From: JAGOEF01 sp964511665 | GTDB taxonomy: Bacteria > Bacteroidota > Bacteroidia > Bacteroidales > ML635J-15 | Assembly: GCA_964511665.1 (NCBI GenBank) | Contig: CAZEHA010000014.1 | Span: 5,242-69,241, forward strand | Direction: 5' to 3' | Length of the DNA: 64,000 nucleotides | Part shown: positions 18,241-26,589 of the stretch, one piece after another | How positions within the stretch are numbered: position 1 is the stretch's first letter | How the letters are laid out: each line of letters opens with the position of its first letter | The notes under the pieces: generated by a model | The model's input: only the letters and a program-made list of their open reading frames with translations | The model's database searches: none | What the model was told of the DNA's origin: nothing | Translations under genes and position numbers: made by a program

Positions 18241-19574
18241 CGTTCGGGATCGTAATTGTTAACAGCATCGGCAATTCTTGACGACGACACTTCAATGATT
18301 TCTCCGGTTAAAGTATTATAGTCTTTTATTACTTTGCGTCCATTAAGCAATTCCTGTAAGGCTTTCACATCTTTTTGATTGTCGTGAATTACATCCTCCT
18401 GACTGCTCGATGAAGCACTTTTCCAATAACCGGGTACCAGATTTTTCGAATTACCACTATATTCGGCATAGGCTATTCTGTCTTCGCTCACAAAACTATG
18501 GCTATTGGTACCAATAATTTCGCCTGTTTTGTTTCGGATGAGCCTATATGTAAACGATATTTTAACACTGCGCCCCATATTAAATTCGTTATACACCACT
18601 TTGTCGTATTCAGTAACGGTTTTGGTGTTTCCTTCTTCGTCTTTCACCTGACGGGTCTTTTTTAAATACCCACGTTTTTCGGTTTTATTCAATGTGCCTT
18701 TTTCGTATGTAAAAGCGGTAACAGAAGTGTAGAGGCTGATATCGGCCACCGGTCGGGCCATATTTCCCTGTCCGGTTTGCGATGATGCTTCGATAAGTTT
18801 AAGGAACGGATTCTGTTTCTCTTGAATTGCCTTAAGAATTCCGGCCTCAAGAGTAGCGTTTATCCCTGATGTAGAGGATTTATTTTCAACCGGATAGATG
18901 GCAAGTGTCAGCGTAGCTTTTTTCAAACACTCTGCCCTGAGATCGTAAGAATCTTTGTAGTTGCCATACTCTTTAATGATACGATCGTAGTGATAGTAGG
19001 CGGTGCGATACAGCTTATTATCCATTTTTATTTGTGCTTCCCTGTAAACAGGTTCATATACCGAGATGTTTAGTTTTTCTTTAGCATCTTTGTAATTAGG
19101 CTGTAACGAAACAATCTCGCGGAACAGTCTTTCGGCATCGGTAAAATTAGCGGCATCAAGGTACTTGTTAGCCTCAACATACTTATCGGCCAGATAAATA
19201 TCTTTAACCTCGTCGTAGTATTCACGATAGAAACCCGGGAAGTTCAGCTCTACACCTATTCCCGTAATTTTGTTATAATAATCGTCGGCATCCTTAAAAT
19301 TATATACTGCCTCTTTGTTATTTCCTTCGTTATAGGCTTTATTAAACGCCGACAGCTTCTTTTCGAGAACGCGCTGACCGGTTCGCTTCATGCCTATTTT
19401 GGCATCAACATTAGTTGGCTTGGCCACCACCGCCTGATAATATAATTCGGCAGCATCGGCATACATACCGGCCTCTTCCATCTTCGAGCCCTTTTTGGTA
19501 AGGCGGGTAGAAAGACACGATACCGTGATAAGAGCCAGTATTACAAACAGAGCTGGTCGGGTAAATGTTTTCAT
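18237..19574 (-). CDS. TPR-containing lipoprotein with CsgG-like C-terminal region
   Basis: A 445-residue lipoprotein (signal ending VSCL, Cys20). Residues about 30-220 contain TPR-like helical pairs (AGMYADAAELYYQAVVAKPT; FTDAERLFREIVSLQPNYKD; YRTAYYHYDRIIKEYGNYKD). The C-terminal part starts LAIYPVENKSS and is strand-rich, resembling the CsgG/LpoB nucleotide-binding-like fold seen in envelope assembly lipoproteins. Translational coupling to the LPP20 gene downstream suggests one complex. Not recognised as a named family. Confidence 0.68.
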   Translation of the reverse strand: MKTFTRPALFVILALITVSCLSTRLTKKGSKMEEAGMYADAAELYYQAVVAKPTNVDAKIGMKRTGQRVLEKKLSAFNKAYNEGNNKEAVYNFKDADDYYNKITGIGVELNFPGFYREYYDEVKDIYLADKYVEANKYLDAANFTDAERLFREIVSLQPNYKDAKEKLNISVYEPVYREAQIKMDNKLYRTAYYHYDRIIKEYGNYKDSYDLRAECLKKATLTLAIYPVENKSSTSGINATLEAGILKAIQEKQNPFLKLIEASSQTGQGNMARPVADISLYTSVTAFTYEKGTLNKTEKRGYLKKTRQVKDEEGNTKTVTEYDKVVYNEFNMGRSVKISFTYRLIRNKTGEIIGTNSHSFVSEDRIAYAEYSGNSKNLVPGYWKSASSSSQEDVIHDNQKDVKALQELLNGRKVIKDYNTLTGEIIEVSSSRIADAVNNYDPER

Positions 19575-19630
19575 ACGCTACATATTCTTAATTAGACCTC
19601 GTAAAATTAATAAAACATATCAAATTTTCC

Positions 19631-22243
19631 TTATTGTCGTAAAATGTCTTTTTCGGTATTCACTACTTTTTGATAGTGATCTCTGCTGTAGTCAATCATC
19701 AGGTCGCCATTTACCTTAAAAAACTTAATGTAATTTACACTTAAGCTGCGAAAGAGTGTGTCGTAATAAATCCCTTTCAGTGTTTTCACTTGTTTGTTTC
19801 CGCTTTTATAGTCGCGCATTTGAGCCTGTGCTCCATTGGTAATGCTCAGCGGCCCACATTTCAACACTTGTCCGTTGTTGGTGTAGAAACTCACAATACC
19901 ATTGCGGCTACTTAGCCGGCTTAAGGCCTGCAAGCTTGTGTAAAACCCTTTATAATCGTTTTTAAACGAAGGATTCAGGGTGTTGAGTGTGGCCAGAATT
20001 TCTTTACCGCCAATATCGAGATTTGCATTTTCGAGGGTTTCCATCAGTGCAAAGAATCCGGCAATACTCTTGTTGTAGCGCATTGAAACATACTGGTCGG
20101 TAAGCTTTTTCCATGCTTCTACCAATTCGTAACTTCCCGAACTGCCAAATTCGGGCCCAAAGCTGTAGCGGGCTTCCGAAAGCGAACGCTCGGTGGTGAT
20201 AACAATGGCATTGTTGTCGTTATGATATATGCTAATGCTTTCGTCCCAGGTGTATTCGCGTACATAATGAAAGCCCTGCACCTCGCCATTTTCAGAAATC
20301 AAACACTGAAAAGCATAGGGTTTTGCAACACTCACCGTGTCGAGAGCAACACCCGTGAGCCATTGCATTTTTCCGCCAACGTCCATTTTTAACACAAACT
20401 GATCGTCGCCCGACTTTGCCTTAAGCGAACGATTGCCCGCTGAAATTGTGCCGGTGAATTGGCCTGTTAGGTAAATATTGTTCATGCTGTCGGTAGCCAT
20501 TCCATCGGGCGTAAAGTTCCCCGAAAATTGCATTGTGTTGAGCCAAATCAGATTGTTCCGCTTATCGTAAGCAGCCACAAACAATCCGGTTGTTTCTTTG
20601 TTGTTGTTGTACGTGGTTGCCCCCAGTTGCAGGCTGTCGCGAAAAATACCCGACACCACATACGAGTTGTCTTTCAAATAAATTAAATCGCTGCTGCTTC
20701 CGGTGCGTATGCCTCCGGCATTGTAAATTTTCTCCCAAACAAATTCGGGCTGCCCTGTTTCCGACAAACGCTTTTCGGGTGCAACCACCGAAAATTTCGA
20801 TTTCTTAAACTCCGGCATAGTTGCCCCTATGGGCGCATTGATATAGGTGGGATCGCAAACTGTGTAAACACTACCTTTATATTCAACCACATCGCCATAG
20901 GCTTTGTTGCTGAAATTCACAGCTGTGGCAATATGCAACGGGTAACACAGGCTTATTACCGGCAATTGCAGAAATTCGTTCACCAAAAATGCAAAAAACA
21001 CCGAGCGGTCTTCGCAATCGGCTGCAGGATAATGCAATATTTCCTCGGCAAAAAAGTACTTCTCTTTACCAAACTGCTCCTGATCGGTTTTATACTCAAA
21101 GGCTGTTTGAACCATTTTCAACAAAAAAGCAGCCGCATCTTTCTCGTCCATGCGGTGCACAATGGGCCACAATTGTTTTGCAAGCGACTCAAGGCTTAAG
21201 TCGGAAATACCGGCATCAAAATACAAACTGATATTGCACTGCGGATAAGCCTTGTAGAATTCAATCAGATTTTTGTTGTACAGTATATCGAAAGAGTAAT
21301 TGACCCCGTTGTATGAAAACTTCAGGTTTCGCGAAGCGGTGTCAACCGGAAACAGCGGACTTTTGTACAGATTGAAATTCATAATTTGATTGGCCGACTG
21401 GTAATTGCCTGCATAAGTGAACAATGTTCCCGGGTTTTCGTCGAAAACATAATATTTCAGCCCTTCGAAGGTATAGTAGTTGTATCCGTAAACCTGATTC
21501 ACCGAAGGAATCAACAAGTATATTTTTTGATTCTGATATCCGATTTTTGTTTTATACCCCATTTTTGTCAGCATAAACCAGGTTAATAGCTTTGCGGTGT
21601 TGTCGTCGGACACCGATTTTTGTGCAATTTGCGTGGTAAACTGCAACAGGGCATAGTCGTTTAAATTGGTGGTGTTTTTTAGTTTTAATATCTCGCCCAA
21701 CACCTGATTGTGATCGGTGGCACACATTTTTTCCCAATACTTTGCAATATTTGCTTCGTTAACGGGCTGCGAAAACTTTTCGCACATAGCAAGGGGTAGA
21801 TTCAGGGCTACCGGCACTCCGTAGAACGAAAACGACACCGCTTTACTTTTAATTTCGGGCTTACGTTTTTCGTCGGCAGGAATGGCAGTGCGCGGAGGTA
21901 CTACCATAGTTTCGCTGGTTATTTCGCGCGTTATTTGCGCGGGTTGTATCACACGCACCGGCTCAACCTGTATCATTTTTTTATACACGGGAATTTTTTG
22001 AGGGCCCGGCATTTCATCGGCCGACATAGCCTTGAACAATTGAAACTGCTCCCAGTCGTTCTTTAAATATTCCGAAAACTCCTTGTCGGCTTGTTCTACA
22101 TATTTTCGGTAATCATCGCGCAATGCTTCTATCCCTTTATCATAATCCTGTTTGAATTTCTCAAAATCATCGTCCACCTGAGCGATAAGAGCCAAACTTG
22201 GTAGGATGAAAAGTATTCCGGCAAGTACATGTTTCAGATTCAT
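19631..22243 (-). CDS. Large secreted protein with transglutaminase-like core and propeller repeats
   Basis: An 870-residue exported protein (signal peptide to LIAQ). The N-terminal 130 residues are charged and helical (likely coiled coil), then follows a beta-rich segment. A transglutaminase/papain-like core is recognisable at about 370-480: Cys410 in AADCEDRS, His437 in PLHIATAV and Asp464 in VCDPTYINAPIG give the Cys-His-Asp order and spacing of that fold. Residues about 520-640 look like SBBP-type propeller repeats (VSGIFRDSLQLGATTYN, LTGQFTGTISAGNRSLKAK). The C-terminal 200 residues are unassigned. It precedes the two lipoprotein genes on the same strand, separated by 56 bp, and may act with them at the envelope as a protease, cross-linker or amidase; this is inference. 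Confidence 0.62.
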   Translation of the reverse strand: MNLKHVLAGILFILPSLALIAQVDDDFEKFKQDYDKGIEALRDDYRKYVEQADKEFSEYLKNDWEQFQLFKAMSADEMPGPQKIPVYKKMIQVEPVRVIQPAQITREITSETMVVPPRTAIPADEKRKPEIKSKAVSFSFYGVPVALNLPLAMCEKFSQPVNEANIAKYWEKMCATDHNQVLGEILKLKNTTNLNDYALLQFTTQIAQKSVSDDNTAKLLTWFMLTKMGYKTKIGYQNQKIYLLIPSVNQVYGYNYYTFEGLKYYVFDENPGTLFTYAGNYQSANQIMNFNLYKSPLFPVDTASRNLKFSYNGVNYSFDILYNKNLIEFYKAYPQCNISLYFDAGISDLSLESLAKQLWPIVHRMDEKDAAAFLLKMVQTAFEYKTDQEQFGKEKYFFAEEILHYPAADCEDRSVFFAFLVNEFLQLPVISLCYPLHIATAVNFSNKAYGDVVEYKGSVYTVCDPTYINAPIGATMPEFKKSKFSVVAPEKRLSETGQPEFVWEKIYNAGGIRTGSSSDLIYLKDNSYVVSGIFRDSLQLGATTYNNNKETTGLFVAAYDKRNNLIWLNTMQFSGNFTPDGMATDSMNNIYLTGQFTGTISAGNRSLKAKSGDDQFVLKMDVGGKMQWLTGVALDTVSVAKPYAFQCLISENGEVQGFHYVREYTWDESISIYHNDNNAIVITTERSLSEARYSFGPEFGSSGSYELVEAWKKLTDQYVSMRYNKSIAGFFALMETLENANLDIGGKEILATLNTLNPSFKNDYKGFYTSLQALSRLSSRNGIVSFYTNNGQVLKCGPLSITNGAQAQMRDYKSGNKQVKTLKGIYYDTLFRSLSVNYIKFFKVNGDLMIDYSRDHYQKVVNTEKDILRQ

Positions 22244-22262
22244 AGTCAGATTTTTAGAATCT

Positions 22263-22294
22263 CAAAAATAACAATTTTTATGCCATCAGTAAAA
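22263..22294 (-). promoter_or_regulatory. Probable promoter of the transglutaminase-like gene
   Basis: On the minus strand TATTTTTG (forward 22263-22270) is an exact TAnnTTTG -7 element. A TTTT (forward 22291-22294) stands 20 bp upstream in place of TTTG. A small inverted repeat, ATCAGT-AAA-ACTGAT (22285-22299), overlaps the -33 position and could be an operator. The -7 box ends 20 bp before the ATG at 22243. Confidence 0.5.
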
Positions 22295-22430
22295 CTGATT
22301 GTTTTACTAATAAATACTTTGAAAAAATCATTGTAATGAAAATCAACTGGGGATAAACTAATTTACAGCGAAACCAGATGCAAACTAAGTTTATTAGAAA
22401 TATTTAGGAACAAGTCTCTCTATGCATTTA

Positions 22431-24371
22431 TTACTGTAGTTCGAGCCCTATTATCAAAATATCATCGGTTTGAGCAGCATCTTGGCGGTGTTTGTTGTAA
22501 TAGGTTTCGAGCATCGGCTTTACTTCTTCAATGTTTATAGTATACAAGTCTGAAATTAGTTTCAACAATACATTGCGTGATATTTTGGCAGAAGCTGTTG
22601 CATTCAATTGATCGGGAAACCCATCGGTAAACAAAAACAGGCGATTCTTCGAATGATATGCAATTTTAGTTTCTGAGCATTTATAGTCATCTGCAAAACC
22701 CAGCGAAATTCTATCGGAGCTCACCAGTTTGCTGCCCTTGTCAGATTGAAATATCATTTTATGATATAAGCCCGAAAAACAAATTATTTTTTCGAGAGGA
22801 TTAATCATTAGAATCGAGATTTCGCATGAGCGTAAATGCATCACATCGTCGCTCGTTTCGTTACCAAAAAAGTCGATATGTTTTTTGTTTAATTCGTGCA
22901 TTACTTCAGCCGTACCACAAAAACTATTCTGAAACACCGCATCTAAAAGCCGAACATATACCCCTGCCAGAAAAGCACCGGCAACACCATGACCGGTGCA
23001 GTCGCCAAGCACTGCAAACCAATTGCTTCCCTGATGGTAGATGCGGTAAAAATCGCCACCCACCTTATCTTTGGGTCGAAACCATATGAAGTGTTGGGGC
23101 ATAAAGTCAGAGGCTTTGGGCTGAACCAACGAAATAGACATGATGCTCTCGGCATATTCGATACTGTCGTTTATTGCCTTATGTTGCTGTTCGATTAGTA
23201 GGTTCTTTTCGTAGAGCTGCCTGTTATGCTTGTTTTTCTCGAGATAGCGCACAATAAGAACCAATACAACTATGCAAGCCAATACTATGGCCCCCACCAT
23301 TAAAACAATCATCAACTGCTGCCGTTGCAAGCGTTCTTCGTTCTGGGCGTTACGAACGTTCAATACATCCATTTCGTATTGCTGCTGAATATTCTCAATA
23401 ATTTTTTTCAGTTCCAAATCGGTATTGATATCTCGTAATCCGGCATACAACTCCAAATATTCATACGCCTTGCTCATCATTCCTGCCTTGGCATATAGTT
23501 CGTAAGCTGTTTTATAAAATGCCTCTTTTTGCTCGGTATTATCAATAAGCTCGGCTAATTGTTTTGCTTTTTCGATGGTTTCGATAGCTGTTTCGGTTTT
23601 CCCGATACTTGAGTACACTTCTGCTTGCGAAATACCTATTCTGAGACAGGCCTGGTGATTGCCAAGCGCGTCAAAATCGATCAAGGCTTTTTCGTATAAA
23701 TGCAGCGCATTCTGATATTTCAGCTGACGTTTAAAAATATTAGCTACGTTCACATACAGGTAGGGTATTTGCTGGTGGGTTTCACCCGATTTAAGCATCA
23801 GATTCAGTGCTTTTGAATAGTACATCAAAGCGCTGTTGTAGTTGTCGAGGGCAGCAAGGCTGCTTCCCAAATTGGTCAGGCTATATATCACACTGATGGT
23901 ATCGTTACACTGATTCGCAAACTCTAATGATTTTACGAAATATCGTATTGATGTTTCGTAAGCACCCTGTCGTCGGAAAATTACACCAATATTATTGTTA
24001 ACCGTATTTAACCGAAAAACATCACCCACCTTTTCGGCATAAACCAGCACACTGTCGAAACATTGCAGCGATTCCTGATACCGCGAATTCGACATAAACC
24101 ACAGGGCTTTTACATTATAGGCATCGGCCAGTCTGCCTGCATTGTTGTGCTCCCGAGCCATGGCAATGCTAATGTCGGCAAGCTGAAGACTTGAATCTCC
24201 GGTTGAATCGAGATAATTCATGGCTTCGTTAATGTATTTCGACATAAGCGAATCGGCAGCATTATCACGCACGACTTGTCCGGAAACATTTTCTCGGGAA
24301 AACAAACACACAAATAGTAGTACTAAAAACAAGATGTGTTTAGTTATAAGAGAAATAATTTGTATTTTCAT
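22431..24371 (-). CDS. TPR sensor with SpoIIE-type PP2C phosphatase domain
   Basis: A 646-residue signalling protein. A signal peptide (to about 31) leads into about 260 residues of periplasmic TPR repeats (for example NSALMYYSKALNLMLKSGET, NALHLYEKALIDFDALGN). One transmembrane helix (about 353-376), a coiled-coil linker (about 376-410) and a C-terminal SpoIIE/RsbU-type serine phosphatase (about 425-646) follow. The metal-binding acidic motifs are visible: GGDFY (438-442) and GDCTGHG (456-462). Such proteins dephosphorylate anti-anti-sigma (STAS) partners in partner-switching circuits; no STAS or RsbW gene lies in this window, so the partner must be elsewhere. It is divergent from the barrel gene at 24425. 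Confidence 0.85.
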   Translation of the reverse strand: MKIQIISLITKHILFLVLLFVCLFSRENVSGQVVRDNAADSLMSKYINEAMNYLDSTGDSSLQLADISIAMAREHNNAGRLADAYNVKALWFMSNSRYQESLQCFDSVLVYAEKVGDVFRLNTVNNNIGVIFRRQGAYETSIRYFVKSLEFANQCNDTISVIYSLTNLGSSLAALDNYNSALMYYSKALNLMLKSGETHQQIPYLYVNVANIFKRQLKYQNALHLYEKALIDFDALGNHQACLRIGISQAEVYSSIGKTETAIETIEKAKQLAELIDNTEQKEAFYKTAYELYAKAGMMSKAYEYLELYAGLRDINTDLELKKIIENIQQQYEMDVLNVRNAQNEERLQRQQLMIVLMVGAIVLACIVVLVLIVRYLEKNKHNRQLYEKNLLIEQQHKAINDSIEYAESIMSISLVQPKASDFMPQHFIWFRPKDKVGGDFYRIYHQGSNWFAVLGDCTGHGVAGAFLAGVYVRLLDAVFQNSFCGTAEVMHELNKKHIDFFGNETSDDVMHLRSCEISILMINPLEKIICFSGLYHKMIFQSDKGSKLVSSDRISLGFADDYKCSETKIAYHSKNRLFLFTDGFPDQLNATASAKISRNVLLKLISDLYTINIEEVKPMLETYYNKHRQDAAQTDDILIIGLELQ

Positions 24372-24424
24372 GGCCCTATAATCGGTAATACACTATAGTT
24401 TCGAAATGCTAAGATAATAATAAG

Positions 24425-25540
24425 CTGAGAAAATTAATATTCATATTCATGTTGTTGTATGCTGTTGTGTTACAAGCGCAAACACACCACACCGATTCTT
24501 TTTTCAGCGATGCGAAACACGATTGGCAGCAGGGAAAAATGCTCGACATACGATTGCGAAACCATAACTTTTTTAAGAACAACGAATATTTCAACGATTT
24601 TGTATATTCCTACACCCTACTGGGAGCCTTTCTTGAACCCACAGTAAGCTACAGGTTTTCGCCCTCGCTGCAGCTCACTGCCGGTTTGTATATGCAGAAA
24701 TACTCAGGTATGGACAATTTGAACATTCTGAAACCTCTATACAGAATAGAATACCGGCCACACAAAAACCTCAGCATTATTATGGGTGATTTGAATGGAG
24801 GCCTGAATCATAGGATGATGGAACAGATATACCGTTTCGACCGACATTTGATTGACAACGACGAAGAAGGTGTTCAGCTGGTGTATAACAACGGCAGGCA
24901 TTTTGCCGATTTATGGCTTAACTGCGATAAGGCGGCATTTCCGAAAGATCTGGAGCAGGAGCAATTGCAAATAGGGTTTTCGGGAGAATTGGGAATTGTT
25001 AAAACCCAACTGTATGACTTAAGGTTTACTTCGCAGGTATTGTGGGCTCACAACGGTGGGCAAGATTTGGCGGTGACTTATCAGGTAAGAAGTTTTGGGT
25101 CGGCAGCAAGCGGGGTTAAGTTTCACAGGCAGTGGCAAACCCGCAATGTGTCAGGCATTGCAGTAGAAAGCTCGGTGGTGTATTGCAGCGATTTATCGCC
25201 CGAGAAAAAAATGCCCTATACAAGTGGTTTTGGAGTTCACGGCTCGCTGGCAGCCTACTACAGTTATGTTAGCTTTAGCTTGGGATACTGGTATGGGCAT
25301 CATTATTTTTCGGCCCTGGGAGAGCCCTTGTTCCAGTCGATTAGTGCCAAATGGCGCTCGGTGATTGCCCCCGAACGAGAGGTAATCAGCCTCAAACTTG
25401 CCTTTACCAAAGAAGTAAGCGATGGACTAAAGATTGCCGTTCACTATGGCGCATATTATGGCCGTGATATCGAAAGTTTCGACTATTTTTACGGCATGCA
25501 TCTTATAGTTGATGGCAGCGTATTTTCGAAATATTATTGA
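24425..25540 (+). CDS. Predicted outer-membrane beta-barrel protein, probable CTG start
   Basis: About 371 residues. The ATG at 24449 leaves only MLLYAVVLQAQ, too short for a signal peptide. Upstream the same frame reads CTG AGA AAA TTA (24425 on), giving (M)RKLIFIFMLLYAVVLQAQ, a complete signal peptide; a TAA at 24410-24412 closes the frame. The mature protein has many alternating aromatic strands (LTAGLYMQKYSG, FSLGYWYGHHYFSAL) and ends in a tyrosine pair (FSKYY), consistent with a barrel of about 14-18 strands. I do not recognise the family. The two MORN-type lipoproteins that follow within 8 and 6 bp suggest a three-gene envelope operon. Confidence 0.65.
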   Translation: MRKLIFIFMLLYAVVLQAQTHHTDSFFSDAKHDWQQGKMLDIRLRNHNFFKNNEYFNDFVYSYTLLGAFLEPTVSYRFSPSLQLTAGLYMQKYSGMDNLNILKPLYRIEYRPHKNLSIIMGDLNGGLNHRMMEQIYRFDRHLIDNDEEGVQLVYNNGRHFADLWLNCDKAAFPKDLEQEQLQIGFSGELGIVKTQLYDLRFTSQVLWAHNGGQDLAVTYQVRSFGSAASGVKFHRQWQTRNVSGIAVESSVVYCSDLSPEKKMPYTSGFGVHGSLAAYYSYVSFSLGYWYGHHYFSALGEPLFQSISAKWRSVIAPEREVISLKLAFTKEVSDGLKIAVHYGAYYGRDIESFDYFYGMHLIVDGSVFSKYY

Positions 25541-25548
25541 GTGATTGT

Positions 25549-26007
25549 ATGAAAGAAAAGGCAACCAAACAAGTTCTACCCATTGTGGCGATTCTGTCGG
25601 TTACATTAATATTTGCGTGCACACAAAAAGAAACCGAGAGTTTTTACGATAACGGACAAGCTCTCAAGGAAGTGTACTACAAAACCGATGGCGATAAAAA
25701 AGAAATTACAAAGGTAATCTATTACTATAGAAACGGATTACCCGAGAGCATCACGCGATATAGTAACAGCAAGAAGCACGGCAAAGTAGAAAGCTTCTAT
25801 GCAAACGGGAAAACAGCTTCATCGGAAAAGTACAATAATGGAGAGCTTCACGGGGAGTGCCACTACTACAACGAAAATGGTATGCCCTTGTACACGGCAG
25901 AATATAACAACGGATTGTCGCATGGTGAATGGAAGTTTTTCGATGAAAACGGCAAGCTTGTAAACACTCAGCACTACCAAAACGGAAAACTCGTAGAACA
26001 AAACTAA
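25549..26007 (+). CDS. MORN-type repeat lipoprotein (YwqK-like), copy 1
   Basis: A 152-residue lipoprotein from ATG 25549 (a TTG at 25537 overlaps the previous stop and is less likely). The lipobox is IFAC. The body consists of MORN_2 repeats of about 22 residues (YYRNGLPESITRYSNSKKHG, FYANGKTASSEKYNNGELHG, YYNENGMPLYTAEYNNGLSHG), the pattern of proteins annotated as YwqK-family antitoxins. The lipid anchor argues for a structural envelope role and against an antitoxin role; no toxin gene lies beside it. It is a paralogue of the next gene, and the coding density suggests one transcript with the barrel gene. Confidence 0.75.
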   Translation: MKEKATKQVLPIVAILSVTLIFACTQKETESFYDNGQALKEVYYKTDGDKKEITKVIYYYRNGLPESITRYSNSKKHGKVESFYANGKTASSEKYNNGELHGECHYYNENGMPLYTAEYNNGLSHGEWKFFDENGKLVNTQHYQNGKLVEQN

Positions 26008-26013
26008 GTGAAT

Positions 26014-26589
26014 ATGAAAGCATGTATTGTATTATTATTGGGTATCGCTGTATTGAACTTGTCGGGTTGCGGGAATGCTTCGAATACAGTTGCGAAAACA
26101 GGTGATTATAAAACCACGATCAACGAGCATCGCCTGAAATACGAAAATCAGAGTGGCGACAGCATTAAAAGGGCGGGTATGCAAATAGTTGCCGAAACTT
26201 ACGAAAACGGGCAGGCGCGCAAGGTCTTTATTTTTGCCGACAGCAGCTACAGCGAATTAATATATGAAGTACAGTATTACGAAAGTGGCCAGCGTAAAAT
26301 GGAAGGACCTTACTTAGAGGGCAATCGTCATGGCAAGTGGATGGCCTGGTATGAGAACGATACGGTATGGAGTGTAGGATATTACAAGCAGGGCAAGCGA
26401 CACGGATTATCGGCCGTGTATCATCCAAACGGAATAAAATTCTACGACAAAAACTACATCAACAATGTTGCCGAAGGAAAGTGGAGTTTTTACAGCGAAC
26501 AGGGCGAACTGGTTAGTGAGGCCTTTTATCATAAAGGTAATCTGGTAAAAGAAAACAACTACAAACAAGAAGGCATTAACCCAGAATAA
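26014..26589 (+). CDS. MORN-type repeat lipoprotein (YwqK-like), copy 2
   Basis: A 191-residue lipoprotein from ATG 26014 (GTG at 26008 also possible), with lipobox LSGC. Repeats such as YYESGQRKMEGPYLEGNRHG, WYENDTVWSVGYYKQGKRHG and FYSEQGELVSEAFYHKGNL follow the MORN_2 pattern. It is a diverged duplicate of the preceding gene. Its last 14 bases overlap the stop region of the convergent nucleoside transporter gene, so no terminator separates the two transcripts. Confidence 0.75.
   Translation: MKACIVLLLGIAVLNLSGCGNASNTVAKTGDYKTTINEHRLKYENQSGDSIKRAGMQIVAETYENGQARKVFIFADSSYSELIYEVQYYESGQRKMEGPYLEGNRHGKWMAWYENDTVWSVGYYKQGKRHGLSAVYHPNGIKFYDKNYINNVAEGKWSFYSEQGELVSEAFYHKGNLVKENNYKQEGINPE

Noticed and set aside
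25549..26589. Toxin-antitoxin system (YwqK antitoxin)
   Set aside because: Both proteins have lipoprotein signals and there is no toxin gene nearby; the MORN repeats alone do not prove an antitoxin.
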